Source: Kangiella koreensis DSM 16069 (GTDB taxonomy: Bacteria > Pseudomonadota > Gammaproteobacteria > Enterobacterales > Kangiellaceae). Taken from it: DNA of 64,000 bases. Both the position numbers and the translations under genes were made by a program. Position 1 is the stretch's first letter. Every line of letters begins with the position of its first letter. Location: contig NC_013166.1 of NCBI RefSeq assembly GCF_000024085.1, positions 2,418,001-2,482,000 on the forward strand, written 5' to 3'. The notes beneath the pieces were generated by a model. That model had not been told where the DNA came from, ran no database searches, and saw nothing but the letters and a program-made list of their open reading frames with translations. Shown piece by piece: positions 1-9,578 of this stretch.

Positions 1-45
1 TGATAACAGCACTTATCGGTCACCTCTTGCGTAACGCCCGATGAA

Positions 46-1245
46 CTATTTTATACCAGGCAAGAAACTGACTAACTGTTGTGCTATCACTGTTTTCAGC
101 GCAGGTCCTAACCGCTCTACCTGCATTGCTCCATTGTTTTTATAGTAAACACTCACTTCATTATTGTCACTTGAAAATCCAATATCTTTACGGCTGACGT
201 CATTAGCACAGATAACATTGATGCCCTTTTTGGTCATCTTAGCTTCCGCATATTCTTCAATATTGTTGGTTTCAGCCGCGAAACCAACACAAAAAGCTGC
301 ATTTTGCTCTGCGGCCCATTTCAAAATATCCGGATTTTGCATCAACTCGATGGTTAAGCCATTATCAGATTGTTTCTTCAGTTTTTGTGGGGCAGCTTCA
401 GTTGGCCGATAGTCTGATACCGCCGCACAGGCAACAAAAGTATCAATGCTCTTAAACTCACTTTTTACGGCTTCAAACATTTGCTGTGCTGTTTGTACGT
501 CAATACGCTTAATTGCAGAGCTGGCAAGCAAATTCACAGGCCCGGTCACCAATACTACCTCAGCACCTGCTTTAGCGGCAGCCTCAGCAATGGCAAACCC
601 CATCTTGCCTGAACTTCGATTCGCTAAATAACGCACCGGATCAATCGGCTCTACTGTTGGGCCGGCAGTGATCAACCAGCGCTGGCCTTGCAAAGGCTTA
701 TCATTGAAGTGATCATCAATTCGGTTTAATAAATCGGCAGGTTCCAGCATTCTACCAGGACCGACATCGCCACAGGCTTGGTCGCCCTCATCAGGCCCCC
801 AAATCTCGATGCCTTTTTTAATAAGCTGCTGAATATTATTTTGCGTAGCAGGGTTAGCCCACATTTGCTGATTCATGGCTGGTGCTACGGCAATCGAACT
901 ATTGGTTGCTAAGCACAGCGTCGTCAATAAATCATCTGCCATCCCAGCATTCAGACGCGCCAAAAAATCGGCAGAAGCTGGCGCAATAACAATAAAATGC
1001 GCCCATCGAGCCAACTCAATATGCCCCATCGCGGCCTCAGCAGCCGGGTCGAGTAGATCATGATGAACCGGATTGCCACTGAGTGCCTGTAGCGTCAAAG
1101 GTGTAATAAATGCTTGCGCACCTTTAGTCATAACAACTCGCACTTCAGCGCCTGCTTTTTTCAGGTTACGACACAGCTCCGCACTCTTGTACGCAGCGAT
1201 ACCACCTGTAATGCCCAGAAGGACTTTTTTCCCTTGCAACTTCAT
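46..1245 (-). CDS. coaBC: Bifunctional phosphopantothenoylcysteine decarboxylase / phosphopantothenate-cysteine ligase
   Basis: This cytoplasmic enzyme performs two successive steps of coenzyme A synthesis: it ligates cysteine to 4'-phosphopantothenate (CoaB) and decarboxylates the product to 4'-phosphopantetheine (CoaC). The 399-residue length is normal for the fusion. The flavin-dependent CoaC half (about 1-185) shows the GITGGIAAYK nucleotide-binding start, active-site His75 in GHIELARW, the PAMN motif with Asn125, and Cys158 in ACGD; these fall at the same numbers as in E. coli Dfp. The CoaB half follows (about 186-399) with TAGPTxEPIDPVR and the lysine-rich KLKK motif. It reads away from radC, so the two share a divergent upstream region. 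Very confident. Confidence 0.97.
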   Translation of the reverse strand: MKLQGKKVLLGITGGIAAYKSAELCRNLKKAGAEVRVVMTKGAQAFITPLTLQALSGNPVHHDLLDPAAEAAMGHIELARWAHFIVIAPASADFLARLNAGMADDLLTTLCLATNSSIAVAPAMNQQMWANPATQNNIQQLIKKGIEIWGPDEGDQACGDVGPGRMLEPADLLNRIDDHFNDKPLQGQRWLITAGPTVEPIDPVRYLANRSSGKMGFAIAEAAAKAGAEVVLVTGPVNLLASSAIKRIDVQTAQQMFEAVKSEFKSIDTFVACAAVSDYRPTEAAPQKLKKQSDNGLTIELMQNPDILKWAAEQNAAFCVGFAAETNNIEEYAEAKMTKKGINVICANDVSRKDIGFSSDNNEVSVYYKNNGAMQVERLGPALKTVIAQQLVSFLPGIK

Positions 1246-1394
1246 GCTAACCGATTGATTTAACTTAACTTATAATGTTTGGCACAGTTTACGCCTTTAC
1301 GCACAAAATTTATAGCGAAAATCCTAGTTACAGTTTTGCTCTGACTATTTATCATTCCTCACCTTCTAAATTTACAACTAAAACAGGGATGACC

Positions 1395-2069
1395 ATGAAA
1401 ATAATGGAATGGCCACAGGATGAAAGGCCAAGAGAACGATTGTTACGCCAAGGCCCGCAAAGTCTTTCAGACGCTGAACTTTTAGCCATTTTCCTACGTA
1501 CCGGAACGCAAGGCCTCAATGCTGTTGATTTGGCCCGCCATCTGCTAGGAGAGTTCGGTAGCTTACGCGCACTGCTTGAAGCAGACCTGAAAAGCTTCAC
1601 CAGCCACCTGGGCCTGGGAAGTGCCAAATATTGTCAATTACAGGCTTGTTTAGAGCTTTCCAAGCGCTATTTACAGGAGAACTTGCAACACAGCCAATCG
1701 TTCAGCAATCCCAATGATGTAAAACTCTATTTAAAAAGCCTGCTCAGTCATCACAAACGTGAACAGTTTGTTGCCCTCTTTCTCAATAATCAACACCAAT
1801 TGCTAGCTTCAGAAACCCTGTTTCAGGGCACCATAAATAGCTCCGAAGTACACCCCCGGGTGGTTGTCGAGAAGGCCCTGACTTATCACGCAGCCGCGGT
1901 TATTCTCGCTCACAATCATCCCAGTGGTTCGCTTGAACCCAGCCCTTCGGATCGGCATATTACGGATAAAATCCAAGAGGCGCTTGGTTTGCTGGACATT
2001 CGCACACTGGACCATATCATCGTCGCTCAGGGCGGCAGCTATTCCTTTGCAGAGCATGGACTACTATAA
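1395..2069 (+). CDS. radC: RadC family protein (JAB/MPN domain)
   Basis: RadC-family proteins carry an N-terminal helix-hairpin-helix-like region and a C-terminal JAB1/MPN metalloprotease-like domain; the name comes from DNA repair but the activity is unproven. The C-terminal half shows the metal-binding signature HNHPSG followed by SxxD. I start the gene at ATG 1395 because AGGGA lies five bases upstream and the resulting 224 residues match the usual family length. The frame is open back to 1275, but that stretch is not conserved-looking. An ATG at 1389 is a near alternative. Confidence 0.9.
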   Translation: MKIMEWPQDERPRERLLRQGPQSLSDAELLAIFLRTGTQGLNAVDLARHLLGEFGSLRALLEADLKSFTSHLGLGSAKYCQLQACLELSKRYLQENLQHSQSFSNPNDVKLYLKSLLSHHKREQFVALFLNNQHQLLASETLFQGTINSSEVHPRVVVEKALTYHAAAVILAHNHPSGSLEPSPSDRHITDKIQEALGLLDIRTLDHIIVAQGGSYSFAEHGLL

Positions 2070-2159
2070 TGGCCAAACGACCACAGATACCGAAAATCAG
2101 CCGCAAATGACTAAATTCAAGAAATTAAGCTATAAACAGGCCATTTGATCTGAGTTTTG

Positions 2160-2188
2160 TTGTCAAGCGGGCTGCTTTCTGGTATAAA
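2160..2188 (+). promoter_or_regulatory. Probable sigma-70 promoter of rpmB-rpmG
   Basis: A -35 element TTGTCA (2160-2165) and a -10 element TATAAA (2183-2188) are separated by 17 bases. Each matches the consensus at five of six positions. They lie about 85 bases upstream of rpmB, between radC and the ribosomal protein genes. The rest of the 2070-2275 gap holds no convincing gene. Confidence 0.7.
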
Positions 2189-2242
2189 GTGCGCCCAATT
2201 TGAAGAGCTGCGATGTTCAAATATCCAACATCGTGCGCTTAA

Positions 2243-2512
<270 letters not shown>

Positions 2513-2524
2513 GGAGCGATAGAG

Positions 2525-2680
2525 ATGCGCGATAAAATCCGTTTAGTATCAAGTGCCGGTACAGGTCACTTCTACACTACAGACAAAAACAAGAAAAACA
2601 TGCCAGGCAAAATGGAGATCAAAAAGTTTGATCCAACCATTCGCCAACATGTTATCTACAAAGAAGCTAAAATTAAGTAA
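2525..2680 (+). CDS. rpmG: 50S ribosomal protein L33
   Basis: This 51-residue gene encodes L33 of the large ribosomal subunit, beginning [17 protein letters not shown] and ending YKEAKIK. It contains no cysteine, so it is the zinc-independent form of L33. AAGGAG at 2511-2516, directly after the rpmB stop, serves as its ribosome binding site. The order rpmB-rpmG is conserved across gammaproteobacteria. Confidence 0.96.
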   Translation: MRDKIRLVSSAGTGHFYTTDKNKKNMPGKMEIKKFDPTIRQHVIYKEAKIK

Positions 2681-2757
2681 TCACGCTTAAACGGTTGTTC
2701 ATTATACCGTTAAGATATTTAAGTTTTCTGCCTCCAAGAAAACGCTTCGATGTACGT

Positions 2758-2784
2758 AAAAGCCCAGTTTACTCTGGGCTTTTT
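2758..2784 (+). terminator. Intrinsic terminator of rpmB-rpmG
   Basis: Stem arms AGCCCAG and CTGGGCT enclose the loop TTTACT and are followed by a T run; an A run precedes the left arm, so it could also work on the opposite strand. It lies about 80 bases after the rpmG stop. Confidence 0.88.
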
Positions 2785-2839
2785 GCGTTGTAATCGCTAC
2801 TATGACCCACCAGTAATGAAACACCCTCATTAAAATCTA

Positions 2840-3649
2840 ATGCCTGAATTACCCGAAGTTGAGACCACTAAGAATGGGCTGGCCCCACATATTGTCGGCA
2901 AACGAATTACTGCGGTAAATATCTACCAGCCTCAGCTGCGCTGGCCTGTCGCTGAAGAGGCCACCACATTAGTTGGCTTGGTATCGAGCGATATTGAACG
3001 ACGCGCTAAATATATGCTGTGGCACTTTTCGACCGGCAGCCTAGTCATGCACTTAGGGATGTCAGGTACCATGCGCGTAGTCAGCGCCCAAAGCGCTTTA
3101 AAAAAACATGACCATTTCGAAGTCGTATTTGATGATCGTACCGCCTTGCGCTTTAACGACCCGCGACGCTTTGGCGCCATCCTTTGGCAGCCTAAAGGGG
3201 AAACCCTGAAAGTACTCAGTCAGCTTGGCCCAGAGCCCTTAAGTGATGACTTTGATGGGCAATACCTACATCAGGCTTTAACCAAGCGCAAGGGCGCAAT
3301 CAAAAACGCCGTTATGGACAATAAGGTGGTAGTTGGTGTCGGCAATATTTATGCCAGTGAATCACTTTTTATGAGCGGCATACATCCTAAGCGCGCAGCT
3401 AACAAAGTCAGTCTGGCTCGCTGCAAGTTACTCGCTGGATTTATCAAAACGGTTCTAGAAAAAGCCATCGGCGAGGGTGGGACAACATTAAAGGACTTCA
3501 CACAAACTGACGGTTCACCGGGCTACTTTGCTCAGCAATTAAATGTGTATGGTCGTGCTGACTTGCCTTGTAACCAGTGTGGCGCCATCATCAAGAAACA
3601 GGTCATTGGGCAACGATCTAGTTTCTACTGCCCCAAATGCCAACGGTAG
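2840..3649 (+). CDS. mutM: Formamidopyrimidine-DNA glycosylase (Fpg)
   Basis: This base-excision repair enzyme removes 8-oxoguanine and formamidopyrimidines and nicks the abasic site. After Met removal the catalytic Pro and Glu lie in PELPEVET at the N-terminus. A conserved lysine lies in RRAKYML near residue 57, and the C-terminal zinc finger (CNQCG then CPKC) closes the 269-residue protein. Length and motifs are those of the family. It stands alone between the rpmG terminator and the exbD pair. Confidence 0.97.
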   Translation: MPELPEVETTKNGLAPHIVGKRITAVNIYQPQLRWPVAEEATTLVGLVSSDIERRAKYMLWHFSTGSLVMHLGMSGTMRVVSAQSALKKHDHFEVVFDDRTALRFNDPRRFGAILWQPKGETLKVLSQLGPEPLSDDFDGQYLHQALTKRKGAIKNAVMDNKVVVGVGNIYASESLFMSGIHPKRAANKVSLARCKLLAGFIKTVLEKAIGEGGTTLKDFTQTDGSPGYFAQQLNVYGRADLPCNQCGAIIKKQVIGQRSSFYCPKCQR

Positions 3650-3712
3650 ACCAGCCGCTACTACAGGCCCGGAACGCTAGCTTCCTTGTGAAACTTCTGC
3701 TAAGTTGAAAGC

Positions 3713-3742
3713 AAGCCTTTCAAATAGACGTCTATAAGGCTT
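3713..3742 (+). repeat. Nested inverted repeat between mutM and the first exbD gene
   Basis: Outer arms AAGCCTT (3713-3719) and AAGGCTT (3736-3742) flank the perfect palindrome ATAGACGTCTAT (3724-3735), and TGTTTC follows. It could end mutM transcription weakly or be a regulator site for the ExbD gene that starts at 3778. The sequence does not decide between these. Confidence 0.5.
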
Positions 3743-3777
3743 TGTTTCGCTATAGTCAAAAATACAAGGAGTCTGCC

Positions 3778-4194
3778 ATGTTAAAACATACTAAGAGCAA
3801 AACGTCACAAGCCATTACTTCCGATTCCAGGGTGGATATGACATCCCTGCTAGATATCGTATTCATCATGCTACTCTTCTTCATAGTTACCACCAGCTTT
3901 AGCAAAACCCAAACCATGGATGTTGCTCAACCAAGCAACCAATGCCAGGCCAACTGCGAGCAGGGTGAACAACCGATATTAGTCAGTATTAATGAGGACA
4001 GCCAAGTTATTTTTGGTAATAGAATCATAGACATCGAGGCAGTTCGAGCTAACATTGAGGGGCAGCTGATCAATACACCACAGGCTTCATTGATTATCAG
4101 AGTAAATGAAATGGCACAGCATGCAGCACTGATCGGTGCCTTAGACCAGGCCAAACAGGCTGGAATTCAAAAGATTAGCGTTGCCCGCTGGTAA
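3778..4194 (+). CDS. ExbD/TolR-family biopolymer transport protein (first copy)
   Basis: ExbD/TolR proteins are single-pass inner-membrane subunits of proton-driven motors that energise TonB or Tol systems. The 138-residue protein has a short cytoplasmic N-terminus, then VDMTSLLDIVFIMLLFF containing the membrane aspartate that is essential in the family, and a periplasmic domain of about 85 residues. I start at ATG 3778 because AAGGAG sits six bases upstream. Two cysteines in the periplasmic linker (QCQANCEQ) are absent from its neighbour. A second ExbD follows, but no ExbB/TolQ or TonB gene is nearby, so the partner must be encoded elsewhere. Confidence 0.88.
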   Translation: MLKHTKSKTSQAITSDSRVDMTSLLDIVFIMLLFFIVTTSFSKTQTMDVAQPSNQCQANCEQGEQPILVSINEDSQVIFGNRIIDIEAVRANIEGQLINTPQASLIIRVNEMAQHAALIGALDQAKQAGIQKISVARW

Positions 4195-4243
4195 GCATTA
4201 TAAAGGAAATGGATTTTGCTAAATTTACACTAGACATTTAGTT

Positions 4244-4266
4244 CTGGATCACATTTAATGTGCCAG
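4244..4266. repeat. Inverted repeat upstream of the second exbD gene
   Basis: The 13-base palindrome CACATTTAATGTG (4250-4262) is extended by CTGG and CCAG outer arms with a two-base bulge. It lies about 110 bases before the second exbD start in a 183-base gap and may be an operator or an RNA hairpin. I saw no clear promoter in this gap. Confidence 0.4.
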
Positions 4267-4378
4267 CTATACTTAATGAATTGGTGAATTTGTCGCCCAG
4301 ATTTAACTTTGCAGGGCTGACTTATGTTGTACAAGCTTAGTCTCATACAAACAGACAGAGCGATAGGATTAGAGAAAT

Positions 4379-4795
4379 ATGCGTAATAAACGAAATAGAG
4401 ATGATGATGAAACCTCAATCGATATGACGCCGATGCTAGACATCGTCTTTATCATGTTGATTTTCTTCATCGTAACAACCTCATTTGTTAAAGAGGCAGC
4501 GGTAGATATAGCGCGTCCTACAACCAACCAGGACACTACTCCACCGGAAAATCCTCCACCATTGATTGTGGTTTCAATTGATGAAGGGAGCAATGTCATT
4601 ATGAATGAACGTACTATCGATAAAGAGGCAATTCGCGCCAATATCGAAACACAACTGGCTGTAGACCCGCGCTCACCAGTTCTTGTACGTGTGCATGAAG
4701 ATGCTTATAACGAAGTACTGATTGCTGCAGTTGACCAAGCCAAGGAAGCCGGTGTTAGCAAAGTTAATGTTGCTAAATGGATAGTTGGCAAATAA
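4379..4795 (+). CDS. ExbD/TolR-family biopolymer transport protein (second copy)
   Basis: This 138-residue paralogue of the preceding gene has the same plan: a charged N-terminus (MRNKRNRDDDE), one membrane segment with IDMTPMLDIVFIML carrying the family aspartate, and a periplasmic domain ending in VNVAKW. A proline-rich stretch (TTPPENPPP) follows the membrane segment. Like its partner it ends with a domain that probably dimerises in the periplasm. The two genes are 184 bases apart, so the second may have its own promoter. An ExbB partner is missing locally. Confidence 0.9.
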   Translation: MRNKRNRDDDETSIDMTPMLDIVFIMLIFFIVTTSFVKEAAVDIARPTTNQDTTPPENPPPLIVVSIDEGSNVIMNERTIDKEAIRANIETQLAVDPRSPVLVRVHEDAYNEVLIAAVDQAKEAGVSKVNVAKWIVGK

Positions 4796-4817
4796 CAGCA
4801 AATAACAGCTATACAAA

Positions 4818-4843
4818 GAAGGCGGCTTTGGCCGCCTTTGTCT
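4818..4843 (+). terminator. Intrinsic terminator after the second exbD gene
   Basis: Arms AAGGCGGC and GCCGCCTT enclose a short TTTG loop, followed by a weak T-rich stretch. It lies just after the exbD stop codon and a ten-base direct repeat (CAAATAACAG twice, 4791-4810). Confidence 0.75.
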
Positions 4844-4886
4844 TATCTAGACTTCATATCCTCTTATCGAACGGCAAACAAAATAC

Positions 4887-5198
4887 ATGCTGAACTTACT
4901 TATCATTTTAGTCATCGCTCTGGGTATCGGTTTTTGGCTCTATAACAGCCGCATCAGTGAGCAGGCACATAAAGTCGCGCTCAAAGCCTGTGAAGATGCT
5001 TATGTACAGAACCTGGATGGCTATGTTGCTTTAAAAAAAGTGTATTTTGACAAGAATTCAGAGGGTAAATGGCGCTTTCTTCGTCGCTATCAATTTGAGT
5101 TTGCTACAGATGGTGCTAAGCGTTATGTCGGTCATGTGATTATGCAAGGCCGCTGGCCCATTATTGTGGAAATGGAATCGCCACAAGAGCCGGTATAA
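4887..5198 (+). CDS. DUF3301 family protein
   Basis: This 103-residue protein has one N-terminal membrane segment (about residues 2-19) and a soluble domain with the pattern seen in DUF3301: AC near residue 33, LDGYVALKKV, then RRYQFEFATDGAKRYVGHV. The function of the family is unknown. It has no operon partner: a terminator precedes it and the next gene faces it. Confidence 0.8.
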   Translation: MLNLLIILVIALGIGFWLYNSRISEQAHKVALKACEDAYVQNLDGYVALKKVYFDKNSEGKWRFLRRYQFEFATDGAKRYVGHVIMQGRWPIIVEMESPQEPV

Positions 5199-5229
5199 TT
5201 ATAACCATCAATAATCACCACCATCACCT

Positions 5230-5601
5230 TTAGGCAACAATCTCAAAATCGTTGTTTCCTGGCTCTATCTGCACCACATGAATCGGCACCAATCCATAGC
5301 GTGACCGAGCTCGATCGCAGGCCGGATTGACACCTTCAAAATTAATGTCGAAATCCCTACAAGGGCTTGGTCTATCGTTATAAATGCTGCAAGTCGCGTC
5401 TTTACCTACCGTTCCAGTCAATGCCACACAGCGCGGATTGGAAGCCTGCGTACCCGACATACAGACACGTTGTGGGCTGATTTTCTCTGTTAATTCAGCT
5501 GGAACTTGCCCATAGGGCGCCAGAGTGGTTTCACCCCAATAAAAAGATACGCGAAAAGTTGCGCAACATGCGCCACAGGTCATACAAGGATTCGTGCTCA
5601 T
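5230..5601 (-). CDS. YkgJ-family cysteine cluster protein
   Basis: The family is defined by a CxxCGxCC start and further C-terminal cysteines, which probably bind a metal, perhaps zinc or iron-sulfur. Here CMTCGACC occurs at about residues 6-13, followed by cysteines in VCMSG, PRCVAL, ATCSIY and PSPCRDF. At 123 residues it is a typical member. It reads toward the DUF3301 gene and may share a transcript with the patatin-like gene 101 bases upstream. Its biochemical role is unknown. Confidence 0.85.
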   Translation of the reverse strand: MSTNPCMTCGACCATFRVSFYWGETTLAPYGQVPAELTEKISPQRVCMSGTQASNPRCVALTGTVGKDATCSIYNDRPSPCRDFDINFEGVNPACDRARSRYGLVPIHVVQIEPGNNDFEIVA

Positions 5602-5702
5602 CGCTCAACAGGACGCCAAACAGTCACACAGTAAAAGAGATCTTATTCTAAATGAGCCAGGAGAATACTGTCTACAAGTCTTTTAAAGATTAATACAAAA
5701 GC

Positions 5703-6464
5703 CTAAGGTACTACACTGACATTGCCATCAATGATCGGCATCTCCAATGCCCGTTGAGCTGCAGTATAAGCTTTCCGATAAGCAATTTGTCCTACTTCTA
5801 ATTTGAATGGTCCTGAACGAGGCAAATCATGGATAACCAGACTGGTTAAGTTGTCACGAGCTGGCACCTGTATCGCAGAGTCATTTTTTCGACGCCAAGG
5901 AGATTTGGAGGCTATGTGATGATAAAAAATCCGCTCGCCCTGCTCAGTTCCTTGAAGAGCGGGTCTATCTTGAATACCACCATCCAGCAAGCGATGCTCA
6001 TCAATAACAATGGGCTGGAACATAAAGGGGATCGCACAGGAAGCATATATAGCCGAAACCAAATCGCCACTTTGTAAGACTCGTGTCAGCTTACTATCCA
6101 TTGAATATGCCGACAGCACCAGCTTTGCACGACAATCTGCAAAATTATTGGCCGACAAAGCATCTTTAAGTAGCTGGCGAAATTTGTCACCTTTTAGCAA
6201 CCCCAACCCTAATCCGGGATCCCAAAAGTCAGAACGCTTCAGACTAAATAGAAGTGTTTTAATATTATCTGAGCTCATACCGCCCGCCCAACATCCGGCA
6301 ATCAGAGCGCCCGCACTTGAACCGGTTAACTTTTTTGGCAACAGCTGAGCCTCTTCCAAGGCTTGCATTAACCCAGCATGAGCAAAAAAACCAAAAAAAC
6401 CTGAGGAGAGAGTCAGGGTAAATGGTTGTTCTGAAAGCCATTCTTTGAGGAGGGGATTAGACAT
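5703..6464 (-). CDS. Patatin-like phospholipase family protein
   Basis: Patatin-like lipases use a Ser-Asp dyad to hydrolyse acyl esters. The 253-residue protein shows the nucleophile motif GSSAG with Ser50 and the DGG motif with Asp161, in the right order and spacing. The usual glycine-rich oxyanion motif (GGGxRG) is replaced by SGFFGFFAHAG, so the conserved basic residue is missing. The protein could have altered activity or be a related non-lipase. No signal peptide is visible. A terminator separates it from the ferredoxin gene upstream. Confidence 0.85.
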   Translation of the reverse strand: MSNPLLKEWLSEQPFTLTLSSGFFGFFAHAGLMQALEEAQLLPKKLTGSSAGALIAGCWAGGMSSDNIKTLLFSLKRSDFWDPGLGLGLLKGDKFRQLLKDALSANNFADCRAKLVLSAYSMDSKLTRVLQSGDLVSAIYASCAIPFMFQPIVIDEHRLLDGGIQDRPALQGTEQGERIFYHHIASKSPWRRKNDSAIQVPARDNLTSLVIHDLPRSGPFKLEVGQIAYRKAYTAAQRALEMPIIDGNVSVVP

Positions 6465-6504
6465 TCAGAGTATATTCTTTGAGAGAATCATTCAGAGTGT
6501 CAGT

Positions 6505-6527
6505 CAAAAAAGGCGACTATCGTCGCC
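6505..6527 (-). terminator. Intrinsic terminator of the coaD-ferredoxin unit
   Basis: On the minus strand the arms GGCGAC and GTCGCC enclose GATA and are followed by six T residues. It lies about 25 bases after the ferredoxin stop. Confidence 0.85.
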
Positions 6528-6550
6528 CTGTCGTTTCTGCACAGATAACA

Positions 6551-6826
<276 letters not shown>

Positions 6827-6917
6827 CTATTACGCAAGTCACTCTACTATTATCGCTTATATAACGTCCAAGTTCGAGTGTTCAAGCCATAATATTTTTG
6901 TATATAAAGCTTGTGAA

Positions 6918-7415
<498 letters not shown>

Positions 7416-7441
7416 TCAAAAGGTCATCTTACTGAAAAGCT

Positions 7442-8995
7442 TCATGAAATCCTAGAGGTTGCAGCCAACTGACTGGCTAGCTTTGCTACCAGAGCATAAA
7501 TGGACAACTGCGGATTAGCACCTATGCTAGTGGGGAAAATTGAGCCGTCAAAGATATAGAGTCCTTTGAGGTGGTGGAAACGTCCCGTCTCGTCAACCAC
7601 AGAACGCGCCTTATCGCTACCCATAGCGCAACCACCCATAACGTGAGCACTGAATACCAGAGCCTTGAGTGACTCCATAGGAAGTTCTTCTATAGCTGAC
7701 TTTGCCTGCTGCCAGTCGGTATAGGGCTGCGAATAAAGGTGAAGTGGCAATACCTTCTCTGCGCCTGCAGCAAACTGCATTTCAGCCATCGCCAGCAAAG
7801 CTTGGCGCGCGCTACGCCAGAAGTAATCGTTGAGCTCATATTTCAACTTTGGAAAACCATAGTCATCCAGAATAACTTCCCCACCGACACTACGCTCATC
7901 AAAGCCATCACGCAGCAAAGCGATCGAACCTTGAATATTGGGGAACTGCTGCATTAAATCAAAATGCTGTTGGCCAAAGCTTGTTAATACTGTTGAGGTT
8001 AATAGCGGATGAAGCGGAGCAGCTTCAATCTTAAAGCCCATGTCTTCGCTATCTGGCCATAAGAAATGATCGCTGTAAATGCTTTGTGGAGCTCCGGCGT
8101 AGCCATTAACGGCTTCAGGCATAATTGCCGCACTAATGACGGTTGGATGCAAAAAAGTTCTTTTGCCAATGACTTTATTGGGGTCAGGAACCTGTGAGCG
8201 AAGCAGAACAGCCGGCGACCCAATAGCGCCAGCGCTTAATATAACTAATGGTGCTGTCACACTAACCTTGCGATTGGCAATTGGCTGACCAAAGTCATCC
8301 ATCGCCACCAGCTCACAACCGGTCACTTTATCTTTCTGATAATTAATTCGCTCAACCCTGGCTTTGTAAATTAGCTGCGCTCCAGCTTTCAGAGCCGCGG
8401 GGATGGTCGTTGTTAGCATCGACTGCTTCGCATTGATGGGACAGCCCAGACCGCAATAGCCCAAATTAGCACAGCCTTTTACGTTTCGTGCGATGCCTGA
8501 GTGAGACCAGCCCAACTTTTCTGCCCCATTAGCAATGGTTTGATTATTTTCATTGGCTGGTACCTGCCAAGGCTCAATATTCAATCGCTGTTCCATTGTG
8601 TCAAACCAGGGAGCAAGCGTTTTTTGATTATGAGCTTCTATGCCAAAATTGCTTTTCCAATGAAGCAGGGTTTGCTCAGGTGTTCTAAAACTAGTGGTCC
8701 AGTTAATCGTAGTTGATCCACCAACCGAACGCCCTTGCAAAATATTGATCGCTTTATCTAATGTCTTACGACCAGCTGATTCTTGATAGAGTTGCGGATA
8801 AGCATCCTTTTCTCGCATTTTAAAATCACGAGCCGTCTTGAGAGGCCCTTCTTCAATCAGCAAAACCCGATAACCTGCTTGAGCAAATATTTCGGCACTA
8901 ACCCCACCCCCAGCACCACTACCAATAATCACTACATCAGCCGAAAGTTTTTTTTGCTGTAAGTATGCAGCGTCTATTGCACTAGAAGTCTTCAT
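7442..8995 (-). CDS. GMC-family FAD-dependent oxidoreductase
   Basis: GMC flavoenzymes oxidise alcohols or sugars. The 517-residue protein has the FAD-binding motif GSGAGGG (25-31), GRSVGGSTTIN (88-98), a cysteine cluster at 175, 181 and 185 (GCANLGYCGLGC), and the C-terminal active-site region with AHVMGGCAMG and NPQLSIYA. The start overlaps the preceding Tat-signal gene by 14 bases and has no strong ribosome binding site, which suggests translational coupling. It has no signal of its own, so it may be carried out by its partner. The substrate is not visible; an alcohol feeding the aldehyde dehydrogenase upstream is likely. Confidence 0.9.
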   Translation of the reverse strand: MKTSSAIDAAYLQQKKLSADVVIIGSGAGGGVSAEIFAQAGYRVLLIEEGPLKTARDFKMREKDAYPQLYQESAGRKTLDKAINILQGRSVGGSTTINWTTSFRTPEQTLLHWKSNFGIEAHNQKTLAPWFDTMEQRLNIEPWQVPANENNQTIANGAEKLGWSHSGIARNVKGCANLGYCGLGCPINAKQSMLTTTIPAALKAGAQLIYKARVERINYQKDKVTGCELVAMDDFGQPIANRKVSVTAPLVILSAGAIGSPAVLLRSQVPDPNKVIGKRTFLHPTVISAAIMPEAVNGYAGAPQSIYSDHFLWPDSEDMGFKIEAAPLHPLLTSTVLTSFGQQHFDLMQQFPNIQGSIALLRDGFDERSVGGEVILDDYGFPKLKYELNDYFWRSARQALLAMAEMQFAAGAEKVLPLHLYSQPYTDWQQAKSAIEELPMESLKALVFSAHVMGGCAMGSDKARSVVDETGRFHHLKGLYIFDGSIFPTSIGANPQLSIYALVAKLASQLAATSRIS

Positions 8996-9569
8996 AAAAT
9001 GATTCGGGTAAATTTAATTGAGGCGGGCCAGGGTAACCAATCGACTGCCAGCTCATTGGCTCACCATAATAAGAACCTACTATAATTTGATGCAGACCAA
9101 GATACCCCGTACGTAACAGTGCTAGATAGCTCTCTTGCCAACTAGCCAAGAAAAACTGTAATGAATCTATGCTGGCTTTATTCCAGCGTGTCCAAATTCC
9201 CGCAACTAGAGCTTTACTTAACTGGAAACTAAGCAGGCTAAAGAGTTGCCTTAATTCATCTTGTGTTGATTGAGGCAAACCGCTAATTGCGCCATCAATA
9301 TTTTGTAATATGACAAACTTTAAATTATCGTCACCTTGCTGCACAGCAGGATAAAGATAAGCAGGAATGAGCGCCCATAAAAGCATCCGCTCATCAAGGG
9401 TTAGAAATCGATAAGGGTAGTCATCACCTTCCAGTGCTTCGACAGACTCTGTTAATGACAACTGCCAAATACTGATCCCTGAAGCGAAGGCCAGGCTACC
9501 CCACAAAGAACTTTTAAGAATTGTCCGGCGGGTTTTATTTACTCCAGGAGTATCGTTATTCTTCATCAT
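8982..9569 (-). CDS. Twin-arginine signal protein, probable small subunit of the GMC oxidoreductase
   Basis: The 195-residue protein begins with a Tat-like signal: TRRTILKSS followed by a hydrophobic segment (SLWGSLAFASGISIW). The rest has no motif I recognise, but small Tat-signal proteins beside GMC oxidoreductases often act as accessory subunits, as in gluconate 2-dehydrogenase subunit 3. The 14-base overlap with the GMC gene supports a shared complex. I infer that it carries or anchors the flavoenzyme in the periplasm. Confidence 0.75.
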   Translation of the reverse strand: MMKNNDTPGVNKTRRTILKSSLWGSLAFASGISIWQLSLTESVEALEGDDYPYRFLTLDERMLLWALIPAYLYPAVQQGDDNLKFVILQNIDGAISGLPQSTQDELRQLFSLLSFQLSKALVAGIWTRWNKASIDSLQFFLASWQESYLALLRTGYLGLHQIIVGSYYGEPMSWQSIGYPGPPQLNLPESFYEDF

Positions 9570-9578
9570 TAATTTCTT

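Noticed and set aside
1-45. Start of a further gene (dut would be expected) reading off the left edge
   Set aside because: On the minus strand there is an AAGAGG-like site and a possible GTG, but too few bases to support any gene.
1271-1276. TATAAT upstream of radC as a full promoter
   Set aside because: It is a perfect -10 hexamer but has no acceptable -35 at about 17 bases; the nearest TTGATT is only 10 bases away.
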